From: Opitutaceae bacterium
GTDB taxonomy: Bacteria; Verrucomicrobiota; Verrucomicrobiia; Opitutales; Opitutaceae
Direction of reading: 5' to 3'
Assembly: GCA_016794625.1 (NCBI GenBank)
Contig: JAEUGY010000019.1
Span: 1 to 42,436 of the forward strand
Length of the DNA stretch: 42,436 nt
Shown: piece by piece, positions 35,901 to 41,949 of the stretch
How positions within the stretch are numbered: the first letter of the stretch is position 1
Layout of the letters: each line of letters starts with the position of its first letter
Program-made: the position numbers and the translations under genes
Notes under the pieces: generated by a model
Databases searched by the model: none
What the model saw: only the letters and a program-made list of their open reading frames with translations
Told to the model about the DNA's origin: nothing

Positions 35901-35933
35901 ATCAGCACGGGATCAAGCTACTATCAGTTTTAA
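20958..35933 (+). CDS. Giant secreted RCC1/FN3/LamG-like modular protein
   Basis: 4991 residues from a GTG, with a signal peptide (hydrophobic core LSLLGYFLLAVATSHA, cleavage near AHA-Q28). Order: 14 RCC1 repeats (about 35-733); a Ca-binding Asp-rich segment (DTDLDGLPDTW, DTDGDGL, DVDGDFLTD, about 734-795); an Ig-like Big1 domain (about 800-910); three FN3 domains; four LamG-like modules each followed by a divergent FN3; four FN3; two LamG-like; four FN3; three LamG-like; a beta-sandwich domain with 'ANSDGRPDWIDP' (about 4500-4640); and a unique C-terminus of about 350 residues. No sorting signal (LPxTG, type 9 or autotransporter barrel) is visible at the end. LamG-like and FN3 modules usually bind glycans or proteins, so an adhesin or matrix role is likely. 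The stop is 8 bp from the RHS gene, so they form an operon. Repeats make it prone to misassembly. Confidence 0.9.
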   Translation: MNFHLRVASSWLSLLGYFLLAVATSHAQSTPTSGAIAAGTSHSLGLRADGTVWAWGLNTNGQLGDSSTTNREAPVAVSALTGVAAVSAGASHSLALKTDGTVRAWGLNTNGRLGDGTTTQRTSPVAVSTITGITAVAAGGSHSLALKSDGTVWAWGLNTNGQLGDGSTTQRTSPVQIASFTGVIAIAAGTSHSLALKSDGTVWAWGLNTNGRLGDGTTTQRTSPVQVSTITSITAIAAGGSHSMALKSDGTVWNWGLNSNGQLGDGTTTQRTSPVQIGSFGSVASIGAGNTHSLAVKSDGTTWSWGLNSNSQLGDGTTTQRTAPVQVPSLTIGLKVAAGGTHSLVLTTSGTVVALGNDASGQLGDGVATNLRPKLIQSGTFIDVLKVAAGTSHTVALREGGTVWTWGLNTNGQLGDGSTTLRVLPVQVTTLTTVTAVAAGASHSLAAKADGTAWAWGLNTNGQLGDNSTTQRTSPVQVSTLTGTTAVAAGGSHSLALKSDGTVRSWGLNTNGQLGDASTTQRLVPVSVATLTGITAVAAGGSHSLALKSDGTVWSWGLNTNGQLGDASTTQRTSPVQVSTVTGIVAISAGTSHSMALKSDGTVWVWGLNTNGRLGDGTTTQRNSPVQLASFTGVSGIAAGGSHTLAVKTDGTARGWGLNTSGQIGDGTFTQRTSPVSVSVLTGANAVAAGGTHSLAVLTNKTLRVWGNHASGQLGAPTIFRSASAIALKSTAADTDLDGLPDTWETSSFGNLSQSGSADTDGDGLTHVQEYVRGTNPTLPDVDGDFLTDPVDSYPADYFNNTAPTLTIVGGNNQTTPAGQFNPVPFDVAVWNTAGTVPLINAPITFDVISGGGNLATTNVGSPPLVSTLPLVTDQDGTAQAFYKQPATSGVTSSVRATAGVTQILLSSSSSSADQSPPSTPTNLSASSITVTSLLLSWTASTDNVAVTSYDVYRDGVLAGTTATPSISLSSLSPATTYAWSVKAKDAANNVSTASAVLLATTLSDTAAPSVPSGLASSSIGLTSFTLTWTASTDNVSVSGYDIFKNGVLVGTSSTPSLAVSGLLPGTAYTMTVKSRDAVPNASSASSGLLVTTTADTTAPSVPTGLAQTAATPTTLTLSWTASTDNLAVASYEIFRDGVLAGTVSGTSMVITGLKSATRYAMTVKARDTVGNLSAASSTLAALTALEGPPLSTPGLKLWLQASTLAPGTLTSWTDQSGLGNHATQTNASWKPDVMTGQLNGRSAVRFDGTNDSLNVPNILGSATAGEAFVVLKTSGLAPAVNHGFWRMGTEFWGAAYTLSNGWVLDEFGSDTRREIKVLPVAATSYHLYNVSSQAGEWVARFNGLVGYSDQVNTVGFRSDPSLGRSEADYFTGDMTEVVIFNRVLTPDERQSIGEYLTQKYALPTVPIPAKPSVRIYPVSGTQVDLGWSHSVTTAGVLALIERKTPTSEYQSVAQARDLLSWTDTSLTPGATYSYRIKLRTYAGDSEWSDPVTITTPVSIQSPPSDGLKLWVRPTVGAAAEGALSLWKDQSGLNNHLIQNDANHDPTLVNNQLNGFPIVRFAGSDFLYVPNLLGGSTAGEIFAVLKRAPIAPDTFNTLWSFGFGYGSGYYNSDFYEDFGTNEVNFHAGSAVVDQFHVRNVVMSAGVLQERLNGFLHWERSGATVDFRTNPDIGAGFHGDIAEVLIYNRALSAVERESVGIYLANRYSLSTIPIPAKPVLSVFPNSATHVDLAWTSTATTAGTVSTIERMTGTGGFVAVADVVDTLAWSDTTLSAGTNYTYRVTVRTYGGKSSTSDPVAVTTSTTVASPPKSGMRLWLRSTVGTQSAGPLTVWYDQSGLNNHFFQTNAAYRATTVFDQVGGRPVVRFAGETSLNGPDLMAGTSAGEIIAVLKKSPVAPDTFNSIWQFGTGFGSGYYNADAYEDFGASESTFHVGSTLADSFHVRSVSAGDGELAEFLNGIQTWQRTGVTPAFRNDPSIGGGFHGDIAELLIYSRRLTPTEREQIGTYLATKYPISSIPVPAAPVLTASPVAGDRVDLSWTGLVTTATTTALIERKVGSGDFALVSQLSNQSSWSDSGLVSGTTYTYRVRLRTYTGVSPYSNALSVTTSASLLSPPGSGLRLWLRPTVGTQGAGPLSSWSDQSGRNNPIVQDNPDFRPTLVTGQLGGLPVVRFDGIDDVLPLPDVMAGATSGEILAVVKKGTVPADTFNTLWGFGFGYGSGYYNADAYEDFGTNEVNFHVGSSVSNNYHIHNVSIAANGDLAVRLNGTILWQRTGAAVTFRTDPTLGGGFNGDLVEILIYDRVLSSAERSAIQDYLNGRYITSDSVAPSTPGGLAVSSQSASSFTLSWTASTDNVGVVAYDVFKDGSFHASSTGSPLVIAGLVPSTSYSMTVKARDAAGNVSSPSSATPGTTTADTLTPSVPQALTEAFVGSTEATVRWSPSTDNVGVTGYEVYQDGVLLGTSATPARTFTGLSPGSVYVITVRARDAAGNVSNPSTPFNLRPVVDIVPPSTPTGLSTASISGTSFSLSWTSSNDNVGVVGYEVLTGGNLVEQVPGNSIAVSGLVPGATYRMSVVAIDSAGNRSAASGLVEVTTSADTTVPSTPASVAVSAISRVGATVSWAASTDNVAVTGYEVYRDATLAGSATTPSFELTGLNSGTSYAITVKAIDSSGNRSLASSAVVCTTLIDGVPASLPGLRLWLRGSTLAPGSITEWVDQSGKGMNATQATSGFRPSAVASQINGHTVVRFDGGDDRLNLSNVMLGTQAGEIYAVLRKGTVPPNSFSLPWSFGLGYGTGYYNADALEDFGTTDVNFHPDSPVSNNYHLHNTSTAAGSIIKRLNGLIIWQRTGAPIAFSDAPILGQAFAGDIAELMVFDRVLSANERETLGSYLTQRYALTDVLVPAAPQLQIAGVAANHVDLWWNPPAGTSGTVTTIERKVGAGSFTVVGEIENASAWSDLTTSAGTAYTYRIRTRTYAGTSSFSNEAINTPDAVAAPTSTGRRLWLRSTAGTRGVGPIAAWQDQSGLGNDAIQSTPGMRPTLVAAQVGGQPVIRFDGIDDRLVLPSVMAGSTAGEIIALVKKATVPLNTFNTLWDFGLGTGYYNSDRYEGFGTTETNFHPDSPISQDYHLQSTSLSATGDLIVRLNGAVHWQRSGAAVSFRSDPTLGAGFKGDIVELLVYDRVLSPSERDAAHLYLTSRYSGVDAVVPSTPTGLAASAIGASSFTLSWNASTDNVSVLDYEVLKDGIPYGVATTPSLAISGLSPSTGYSMTVRARDSARNLSSLSSPLVVTTTGDTTAPSAPTGLLESAIGPSSFILSWTAATDNVAVTGYEVFRDGASIGTTTNLTLPITGLATGTAYSMTVKARDAANNVSASSAAKLVTTTSDTTPPSVPGGLASSSITLTSFTLSWSASSDNVAVAGYEVYRDGTLVGQTASLSLSLSGLVPGTAYSMTVKAKDTSQNLSTASTALGVSTTGDSVAPSVPSALAASSVTRTSLNLSWTGSTDNVGVSGYDIYKDGVLLTSATSTTHAITGLLANTSYSFTIRARDAAGNTSAASTALVVLTNLDGPPAALSGLRLWLRADTTATGAVATWKDQSGLGHHANQGSGTSQPLSVSNVLNGKPVIRFDGTDDFYPLPNLLSGANAGEILAVVKKQSVPANTLNTLWHFGTNAYGTAYYNSNKIESFGTSDSDMHAASVAANDFHILGVSIGGGTTTERHNGVVTWSRTGVTTAFSPTPQLGWIFKGDIAEVMVFNRVLSASERESIGNYLASRYALPGITAPSLPTVEAAVASASSVDVRWTQGALAIATVERQTNGGTFVPVAEVENAQSWTDTSVSAGVNYGYRVKVRNYLGTSAYSTVSTATISTQLPVIPDTGRRLWLRSTSGIDQTGMGSRWTDQSGSANHAVQSTLPKVPALLSNQLGGYPALGFAGGQVLVLPEYLRDASAGELFALMKFDVPGAVNPGPTAWKLNPTHTMYYESMYNEGGGVTTQRLRDSFGSTANRLSAPVQVPVTNYYLHNVAAASSHWSLRLNGLVHLQDAANTFVSAVGYLGAGGPNGGYFKGQMIELLSYDRMLTIAEREAVGTYFAVKYSIPSVSVPPKPVLSAPTVHYRGVTLTWTAPSNLHAVTTIERKQGAGAYQVVGEVTDSTSYRDLTVLDGQSYTYRVSSRSYAGVSPWSDELTLSTPALVSTGLKLWLRSDDLVPGAVTSWVDQSVNGNHATQATSTRRPLAVASAVNGYSAVRFDGIDDSLSLPNVLGGATAGEIIAVVKARPLPAPKFNRLWSFGSALGSSYWAGARYEDFGTNQDNLHPGSPLSTEYHIASVSIGAGLLSERVNGLLNWSRTGAAVAFRTDPQLGGSLTDLNTVFNGDLVEVFVYNRVLSQSERDSVSSYLAKKFAPASVQILKTPVLTTTVRSSTEIALQWTDVPLGNYALATIERSIGAGAFSSLVTLENASTHIDTGLSSNTEYRYRVKYWGLAGETAFSNVAIARTPSLPSVVSTQPGTAIVDSSGDWVSTPEGFLAQSVRGTLSYSLTAPTSGLYAFDVTVKDGVAINPQREFDIDVVLDGTMVGNLRIRASGTTSASGRVQLPWIAAGPHTLKLVWHNGRSGSFLQVVSVALVQPDTTDANSDGRPDWIDPYLSSTFVFDSVPAISHVSPFTVEGNSAHPAFVTLEAQHQTAPLSSITSTRARHGLARQFFGDVTLNALAPTVVTAVEAGGLRTASKQITWAAMNLKDSMGTSMVIRKDAALLVKMYDVAAPTVNYEITVERPGGASTTTGVASSQNLQIDFFITGEHKILVKPVGGTAELAATIVVRHTTLEPAPTLVSGFRSGIGMPLLGVPAEATIESDPSLVIREEVQKFPRYLAVDCTGPARMIARLGGPTGPIVDAIGIDLIRFYWEETSAVKAVHRFPDGTILYRSPISIEGTIPSDLAIHLTSLGGVVFLNGRTSMTITASDFDSMGRFSYYFYAGLGGTTCHTVEISTGSSYYQF
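21060..23155 (+). repeat. Fourteen 150-bp RCC1 repeats forming two predicted propellers
   Basis: Fourteen units of about 50 codons with consensus 'AAGgSHSLALKsDGTVWaWGLNtNGQLGDGtTTQRtSPVqv'. Units 7 (ending about 22105) and 14 (ending about 23155) are alike in departing from consensus (GNDASGQLG and GNHASGQLG, lacking the WGLN core). That splits the block into 7 + 7, as expected for two seven-bladed beta-propellers. Some units are nearly identical in DNA: units 10 and 11 share an uninterrupted identity of about 35 bp around AATTGGGAGATGCCTCG, a sign of recent duplication. Confidence 0.85.
24540..34437 (+). repeat. Nine LamG-like modules interleaved with FN3 domains
   Basis: The module starts with G-L-K/R-L-W and runs through WxDQSGxxNHaxQ, PvVRFDGxdDxL, AGEIxAVLKK, YYNxDxYEDFG, FHxGS, LNGxxxWqRtG and FxGDIaEvLIYdRvLsxxER to YLaxRY, about 215 residues, then a divergent FN3 with IERKxGxGxF and YTYRVxxRTYxG. 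Starts are at 24540, 25476, 26391, 27306, 29037, 29946, 31671, 32577 and 33528. Modules 2, 3 and 4 start exactly 915 bp (305 codons) apart. Canonical FN3 domains with the WTASTDNVAVxxYxVYRDG signature occur in blocks of three (from about 23710), four (27925), four (30550). Confidence 0.85.
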
Positions 35934-35941
35934 GGTTCAAA

Positions 35942-38900
35942 ATGCGTCAAACCTTCCGAATCTTTGCGCTTGTTCTGATCGCTAACGTTGCAGGTTGGCT
36001 TAGGCTATCGGCAATCAACTTGCCCGGTAGTCCGGATCCGAAGCCACCACCTCCTCCACCAAAGGAAGAGACGTGTGAAGGCGGTGTACGGCTGAAGTCG
36101 CTTCGCTATCAGATTCCCTTCGGAGGGCTCCCCATGGAGCCAGGGTTGGAAAGTGGCACGCTCTACTGCCGCGAAATGGAAGCTTCGCCGGCGGTGTTCA
36201 CTCCCGCAGTCATGTTCTACTTGCATCCGCTTGCCTGGGAGCTGGGCACGATTTCTAAGCCGGGCAATGTGGAGTTGGGCATCTTTACCGACAACGGATC
36301 ACCGACCAAGTTCGTGATACCGCAGGGTACTCAAATCGGTTCGCCCGTTGAATCCCGCGTGGCCAGCAAACAACGGGTTGCTTTGCTGGACAGTTCGAGG
36401 GCACTCCTGACCGCGAGCGCTTCCGTTGCTCCTGCCTTTGTTCGCGTGATCGATGAAGACGGAGGCATGCTGGAGCTCGACACCACAACCAAGCGAGCGG
36501 TGCGCTATGTGGCAGCGAACGGACGAATCACGCTCCTTTCCGCACTGCCGGAATCACTCGCTCTGCGGGTGATTCGAGTCGACGAGAGCCTGCGGCAAAT
36601 CAAGGCCGTACAAGGGCTCGTTGACTTCATCTCCAAAGGGGAGAACGGGTTTGAGTTGCGATTCTACACTCCGTCGGCCGTTGGGGCCTTTGACGCAGCC
36701 AAGGGCATCTACACCACCACCGGCCCCTCCTACCGCACGATCTTCTTCGAGAACCCCAATGCGGCCATCAAGCGCTACGATCGCCTCAAAATCACCGACA
36801 CTTACGGCACGCGGCAGCGCATCGCGATTTTCGACTACAACGACACCTTGAAATCGTGGTCCCTTCTCCAAGGCGGAGGGAGCGACCTGAGGCGCGAGAC
36901 GAAATCGAGCAATCCAGGTCCGGCCGCCGGACAAACGACCTATACGACGACCTTGCGCGATGGGGAGAACCGCCTGATTTCAACGAAAGTTGAAGTTTGG
37001 CAGGAGAATCTTCCCTGGGGACGAGAGAAGATCTCCGAGACGGTGGAACCGAATTCCCTCAACCTTCTGACCACATGGAACTACGGCTATCAGACCCCCG
37101 GCGCCCCCGGATATGGGAGATTGCAGTACACCGTCCGGCCCGACGGGTCGTGGGAGTCCTTCACCTACGACAACCACGGACGGGTGCTCACGCACTCCAT
37201 GCCTTGGAAGAATTCCGACTATGCCGCAGGCACGACCAGTGCCCGACGAATCGTCCAATACGACTACACCTCACTCGACCCGGCCGATGTGGTGGAAACG
37301 ACCGACCAAAGGGCGAGAACCACCACCGAATCGGTCATTCAGGTGGACGGCGATCCTTCGATTGTCACCAAACGGGATTTTTATGTCCGAAAAGTGGACG
37401 CCAATGGCCGTCTGAATGAAATCACGGAACGCGCGACCGTGAACACGGCGAACTACGCGAGCTCCTCGAATCTTCGAATTGTCCGCGTCTTCGGAACCTC
37501 GGACACCACCAAGCCGGATTACAGCGCCGTTTCGGCTGGGCGTCTGCTCTTTGAGGACAGGGAGGATGGGACACGAACATCCTACACCTACACTGAAAAC
37601 CTGGCAGTTCCCGCGGAGGCCTACTCGCAAAGTGAAGTGATGGCGACCCCTGCAAACCCCGCGGGAATTGATGGGCTTTCCGAACGTACCGAGCGCGTCT
37701 TCGATATCCGCGGGAATCTGGTGATTTTGAGAAACTTTGTCCGCGCCGCAGGGAACTGGGTAGCCGCGGAGCTGCATACGTTCACGGTATCGGAACTCGA
37801 TCGCACTACCGCCGACTTCCTGAATGGACGGCAGACAGCGGAGCGAACCTACGATGCAGAGTTCCTGGTCTCAGAGCGTACGGAAGACGGCGTGGAAACA
37901 CGGTACACGTACGATCAACTCGGGCGGCAGGTGATGAGTACAAAGATGGGCGTGCCTTCTTTCGGTGCCTATTCCGAACAGCCCAGCGTATCCACCCTGC
38001 TTACCCGGGCTCTCGGTTCAACCGATTGTGGGTGTGATGGGGAAGTCCTCACAACGACCACCTCTGGAAGCATCACCTTGGAGAGTTTCATCCGCAAAGA
38101 CTCCATTGGTCGCATGTCGCTCTCCCGCGACGAGAACGGGCTCGAAACGTCCTTCCACTATGCCTTGGGTGGGCGTCGCACCACCCGCACCGATCCTGAC
38201 TTGGGGACCGAGATCTCCGAGTCCATGAAAGATGGGCGGCCCGAGTCCCTCACCGGAAGCGGAACAATCTCCCGCTACTTTCTCTATGGGGTGAATAGCG
38301 ATGGAAGCCAATGGAGTGAAACGAGGACCCTCTCTGCCACAGGCGTGCGATGGGAAAAGACCACGGTGGATCTGGCGGGCCGTACCGTTGCAACCGAGCG
38401 CCCTGCGTTCGGCGGCGGTACCCTTCGGGTGTCGTTTTTCTATGACACCTTGGGCCGCACGATTCGAAATCGCACGGTGCACGTGGCCGCAGGAACCGGC
38501 ACGGAAACGGCAATCGAATCCGATCAGCTCTACACCTACGATGTCATGGGGAACGTGCACCGCGCGGGACAAGACATCAACGGGAATGGCACCCTCGATC
38601 TTGCCTCGTCCGACCGGATTTCTGAAACCCAAAGAAACTTTGAATTCATCTCCGGATCGTGGTGGCGCACCACCAAACAGGTTGTCTATCCGACCACAAG
38701 TTCCGCAACGGCGGTCATTGTTGGAGAGACGCGCCAGAGATTGGATGGGCTGAGTGGGACCTTGGCTTCGGAGACTGTCAGCATCGATATTCATGGCAAT
38801 CAGTCCACCGGCACTCGAAACGTGGACTATGCCGCAAAGGTGGTGACGGACTCCTCGTCCCGACCCGGTTCGACCGTGGTTGCGACACGAAAGACCTACA

Positions 38901-41515
38901 ACGGCCTGCTGGTCGCGATGAACTCGACCGGCGTAGCCGCCGAAAACGTGATGGGGTATGACCCAGTCGGCCGGATGGTATCGAGAAAGGATCCTCGTCA
39001 CGGCTCCACCTCGAAGATGACTTATTTTCCCGGAAAAAATCAGGTTGCATCGGAGACAGATGCTGCGGGCCATACCACCAGCTTTGAGTACTATCCGAAC
39101 GGAGTCAGCGGTGCAGGAAAACTTCGGAGCAAGGCAAATGCGGTCGGACAAACGTCTCGGTACGCGTATGACCTATTGGATCGTCTGGTCTACACCTGGG
39201 GTACGTCCGAGTATCCGATCAGCTACACCTATGACTCATTTGGAGCGATGGCATCCTTGTCGACCTGGAGGGACACCGGTTCTGCAAACCTGAACGCCGT
39301 ATCGTGGCCGTCCCTATCGGGAGCAGACATCACAAGTTGGGTGTACGATGGTGCAACGGGACTCTTGACGAGAAAACAGTACTCCACCGGTAGCGGAACG
39401 GATTATGAGTATAGTCAAGCGAACCGGCTGTTTCGGAGGATTTGGACTAGAACGGTGTCGAGCGTCCGGGTGGCAACGGAGTATGGTTACGACGCGAACA
39501 CCGGCGAATTGACCTCGGTCAACTACTCGGATTCGACCCCTGACGTGACGTCCACCTATGACCGGTTGGGGCGGGTAGCCACCGTGACCGATGTCTCCGG
39601 CACGCGCACCTTCGCCTATAACGCTACCACGCTTCAACCCACGACCGAGACGTTAGCTTCCGCTTATTTCGGCTCGCGAATTCTGACGCATGTCTATCAG
39701 GGAAGCGGAGTAGGCTTGGTGCCCGGCCGCTCCGGCGGCTACAAGCTTGGCACCAGCGGCCTCCCCGGGCAGGATCTGGACGTGACGCTCGCCTTTGACA
39801 CGTCAGGTCGCCTCTCCGGCGTGAACTCCGGCGCAGGTTCATTCTCCTACGGCTACGTCACCAATAGCGAACTCCTCTCCAGCCTGACCGGCCCCCAGGT
39901 TGCAACCACCTACGCCTACGAACCCAACCGGGACGTCCGCACCGAGGTGCTGAACCAAATCGGTACCACCACAATCTCCCGCTACGGCTACCGCTCCGAT
40001 GGCATCGCCCGCCGCAAAGACCGGGTGAAGGAAGGAACCGCCTTTTCCGCCGGCGTGTACGACCGCTTCGCCTACAACGACCGCAACGAGGTCACCCTCA
40101 CCCGGAACTACACTGGAACCAATCCAGACGGAGCCTCCGACCCAGAAACCGTCGCCCTCGCCCGCCAGTTCTCCTACGACGCGATCGGCAACCGTCTCAC
40201 CAGCCAGTCAGGAACCTCCTCCGTCCGCGGCTACACGAGCAACGCCCTCAACCAATACACCGCCCTCACCAACCCCTCCACCTCGCCCGTCCATGACCTC
40301 GACGGCAACCAGACTCAGTCGGGTACAGGTTGGTACTACGAATGGGACGCCGAAAACCGCCTCGCCCTGGCCCGGGATTACGCCACGAGCCCGGTGAACG
40401 GGTCAAAAAAGCTGGAGTTCACGTACGACTACCAATCCCGGCGTATCCGGAAAATCGAGAGCTCCTACGTATCATCCGCCTGGACGGTGCTGGAGGATCG
40501 AAAGTTCATTTACGAGGGCTGGAACCTGGTGGGGGAATTCGCAACGAGCGGCTTCGCCCGCATCTGCGCCTACACCTGGGGGCTCGACCTCAGTCAGACT
40601 CATCAAGGAGCCGGCGGGGTAGGGGGACTGCTCGCCGTCACGACCGCCACGCCCTCCACGGCCACTTTCTTCGCAACCTACGACGGCAACGGTAACGTCA
40701 GCGAATATATTAGCTCCACCGGCGGAATCGAAGCTCATTTTGAGTACGATGCGTTTGGAGAGCTTTCCGCCTCTACTGGGTCGAATCTCGGGAGATTTGG
40801 CCATCGGTTCAGCTCGAAGTATTGGGATAGTGCGAGTAGTTTTTACTACTACGGCTTCAGATATTACAACCCTCAGACCGGCCGTTGGCCAAGCAGGGAT
40901 CCGATTGGGGAACGTGGTGGGTTGAATCTTTACTGGATGGTCGGAAACAGTGCCCTGAATAAGATAGATCTGTTAGGCCTCGAAGAACTTCCATTGATAT
41001 GGGATTCAATCGAAGTTAGGAAGCTCTCGATTGCTGATTCCGTGAAGATCAGCCTCGTGTTTCGGGAATTATATGAAAATCTTAAGGACTTGGGTCCGTT
41101 GGAGGTGATTGATATATTAAACGCGGTTACGGAAGTTAAGAGCTCCTTAGATACAATACTTAATGCCAATCGAATTGACCGTTGGCCATTGGTCTCGTCA
41201 TCTATGACGAAGCACTATGGCAACGTAAAGTGTTTCGAGAGGGTAGGGTTTGTTGTTTCCGCCAAAGGACTCGAGGTGGAGCCCGATGCAGTGACTGGAC
41301 ATGAAGGGACGAAAATTGGCAGCGGGAAATTTATATCCCCTCTCCCCACATATTTAAGCGCGACAATAAGGAGGCGAGTCTATTTCATTTATCAATGCAC
41401 GAATAGGAAAAGATACACCAGAGCTGAGTTAATGGCGATGAACTCAAGCCAGCTTGATGCGCTTGCGCGCTCTCAGGCGGAACCTAAATCGATTCGATCA
41501 CAATTCGGGATGTAG
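35942..41515 (+). CDS. RHS/YD-repeat protein with variable C-terminal tip
   Basis: 1857 residues. A signal-peptide-like N-terminus (MRQTFRIFALVLIANVAGWL) precedes a Pro-rich linker (PPPPPP near 38-43). Many YD repeats follow from about 370 (for example GNLVILRNFVRAAG, YTYDQLGRQVMSTK, YDTLGRTIRNRT, YDPVGRMVSRKD, YDLLDRLVYTWG). The end of the core is the hyperconserved RHS motif FRYYNPQTGRWPSRDPIGERGG, then LNLYWMVGNSALNKIDLLGL (about 1635-1677), after which sequence normally switches to a toxin domain. Here 180 residues follow in AT-richer DNA. A CGCDG motif lies near 700. RHS shells encapsulate C-terminal effectors. The gene is 8 bp after the giant gene and 5 bp before a small gene that may encode immunity. 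Sec export rather than T6SS delivery is suggested. Confidence 0.88.
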   Translation: MRQTFRIFALVLIANVAGWLRLSAINLPGSPDPKPPPPPPKEETCEGGVRLKSLRYQIPFGGLPMEPGLESGTLYCREMEASPAVFTPAVMFYLHPLAWELGTISKPGNVELGIFTDNGSPTKFVIPQGTQIGSPVESRVASKQRVALLDSSRALLTASASVAPAFVRVIDEDGGMLELDTTTKRAVRYVAANGRITLLSALPESLALRVIRVDESLRQIKAVQGLVDFISKGENGFELRFYTPSAVGAFDAAKGIYTTTGPSYRTIFFENPNAAIKRYDRLKITDTYGTRQRIAIFDYNDTLKSWSLLQGGGSDLRRETKSSNPGPAAGQTTYTTTLRDGENRLISTKVEVWQENLPWGREKISETVEPNSLNLLTTWNYGYQTPGAPGYGRLQYTVRPDGSWESFTYDNHGRVLTHSMPWKNSDYAAGTTSARRIVQYDYTSLDPADVVETTDQRARTTTESVIQVDGDPSIVTKRDFYVRKVDANGRLNEITERATVNTANYASSSNLRIVRVFGTSDTTKPDYSAVSAGRLLFEDREDGTRTSYTYTENLAVPAEAYSQSEVMATPANPAGIDGLSERTERVFDIRGNLVILRNFVRAAGNWVAAELHTFTVSELDRTTADFLNGRQTAERTYDAEFLVSERTEDGVETRYTYDQLGRQVMSTKMGVPSFGAYSEQPSVSTLLTRALGSTDCGCDGEVLTTTTSGSITLESFIRKDSIGRMSLSRDENGLETSFHYALGGRRTTRTDPDLGTEISESMKDGRPESLTGSGTISRYFLYGVNSDGSQWSETRTLSATGVRWEKTTVDLAGRTVATERPAFGGGTLRVSFFYDTLGRTIRNRTVHVAAGTGTETAIESDQLYTYDVMGNVHRAGQDINGNGTLDLASSDRISETQRNFEFISGSWWRTTKQVVYPTTSSATAVIVGETRQRLDGLSGTLASETVSIDIHGNQSTGTRNVDYAAKVVTDSSSRPGSTVVATRKTYNGLLVAMNSTGVAAENVMGYDPVGRMVSRKDPRHGSTSKMTYFPGKNQVASETDAAGHTTSFEYYPNGVSGAGKLRSKANAVGQTSRYAYDLLDRLVYTWGTSEYPISYTYDSFGAMASLSTWRDTGSANLNAVSWPSLSGADITSWVYDGATGLLTRKQYSTGSGTDYEYSQANRLFRRIWTRTVSSVRVATEYGYDANTGELTSVNYSDSTPDVTSTYDRLGRVATVTDVSGTRTFAYNATTLQPTTETLASAYFGSRILTHVYQGSGVGLVPGRSGGYKLGTSGLPGQDLDVTLAFDTSGRLSGVNSGAGSFSYGYVTNSELLSSLTGPQVATTYAYEPNRDVRTEVLNQIGTTTISRYGYRSDGIARRKDRVKEGTAFSAGVYDRFAYNDRNEVTLTRNYTGTNPDGASDPETVALARQFSYDAIGNRLTSQSGTSSVRGYTSNALNQYTALTNPSTSPVHDLDGNQTQSGTGWYYEWDAENRLALARDYATSPVNGSKKLEFTYDYQSRRIRKIESSYVSSAWTVLEDRKFIYEGWNLVGEFATSGFARICAYTWGLDLSQTHQGAGGVGGLLAVTTATPSTATFFATYDGNGNVSEYISSTGGIEAHFEYDAFGELSASTGSNLGRFGHRFSSKYWDSASSFYYYGFRYYNPQTGRWPSRDPIGERGGLNLYWMVGNSALNKIDLLGLEELPLIWDSIEVRKLSIADSVKISLVFRELYENLKDLGPLEVIDILNAVTEVKSSLDTILNANRIDRWPLVSSSMTKHYGNVKCFERVGFVVSAKGLEVEPDAVTGHEGTKIGSGKFISPLPTYLSATIRRRVYFIYQCTNRKRYTRAELMAMNSSQLDALARSQAEPKSIRSQFGM
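40972..41515 (+). other. RHS C-terminal tip (candidate effector domain)
   Basis: Residues about 1677-1857, immediately after the RHS core's DLLGL motif. The DNA turns visibly AT-richer and codon choice changes, as in displaced toxin tips. The sequence has an amphipathic helical first half (ISLVFRELYENLKDLG, EVIDILNAVTEVKSSLDTIL) and a basic strand-rich second half (SATIRRRVYFIYQCTNRKRYTRAEL). I do not recognise a known toxin family and cannot name catalytic residues. It may instead be a structural end. Confidence 0.5.
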
Positions 41516-41520
41516 TTCTT

Positions 41521-41949
41521 ATGATTTATATAATAATTATTTGTGTTTCTGTTTTTGTACCGTCGGTTTGCGCGAAAGAATTAGATGACTTTGATTCTGT
41601 GTGGGCGGATTTCAAGAACGCGTGCATACGAGGTGATTCAGAAGCAGTGGGTCGAAGTTGCGGCGTTGATATAGTCAATTGGCTGAAAGGTAAGAAGATC
41701 GGTACTTTTCTTGGTGAGGGCTGGAAGGCTGAGAGTATTGAAGTGCGCCGGAAAATCAGAATCGTTCCATTTGGCAATTTTGAGTCCGCTGTTATGCTCA
41801 TATTGGAAGTCGGCGAGGGTGGGCAAACGACACATCAAGTTATGTGGTGGTACCACCATCAAAAATGGAAAGCAGTGAATCTTCCTTTCGAAATGACGCT
41901 ACTTCCACCGTCGATCAAGTATCCGACCCCCGTGATAAATGTGAAATAG
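41521..41949 (+). CDS. Small secreted protein, candidate immunity protein of the RHS tip
   Basis: 142 residues with an N-terminal hydrophobic signal (IYIIIICVSVFVPSVCA, cleavage near residue 18). The mature part alternates helix (LDDFDSVWADFKNACIRGDSEAV) and strands (IEVRRKIRIVPF, SAVMLILEV, HQVMWWYHHQKWKAVNL), which resembles a small NTF2-like fold (F..a...GD...v ... W..v.l). It begins 5 bp after the RHS stop, in the same AT-rich segment, the usual place of an immunity gene. Export would place it in the periplasm, so any toxin would have to act there. It does not match a known immunity family to my eye; it could be an unrelated NTF2-like protein. Confidence 0.6.
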   Translation: MIYIIIICVSVFVPSVCAKELDDFDSVWADFKNACIRGDSEAVGRSCGVDIVNWLKGKKIGTFLGEGWKAESIEVRRKIRIVPFGNFESAVMLILEVGEGGQTTHQVMWWYHHQKWKAVNLPFEMTLLPPSIKYPTPVINVK

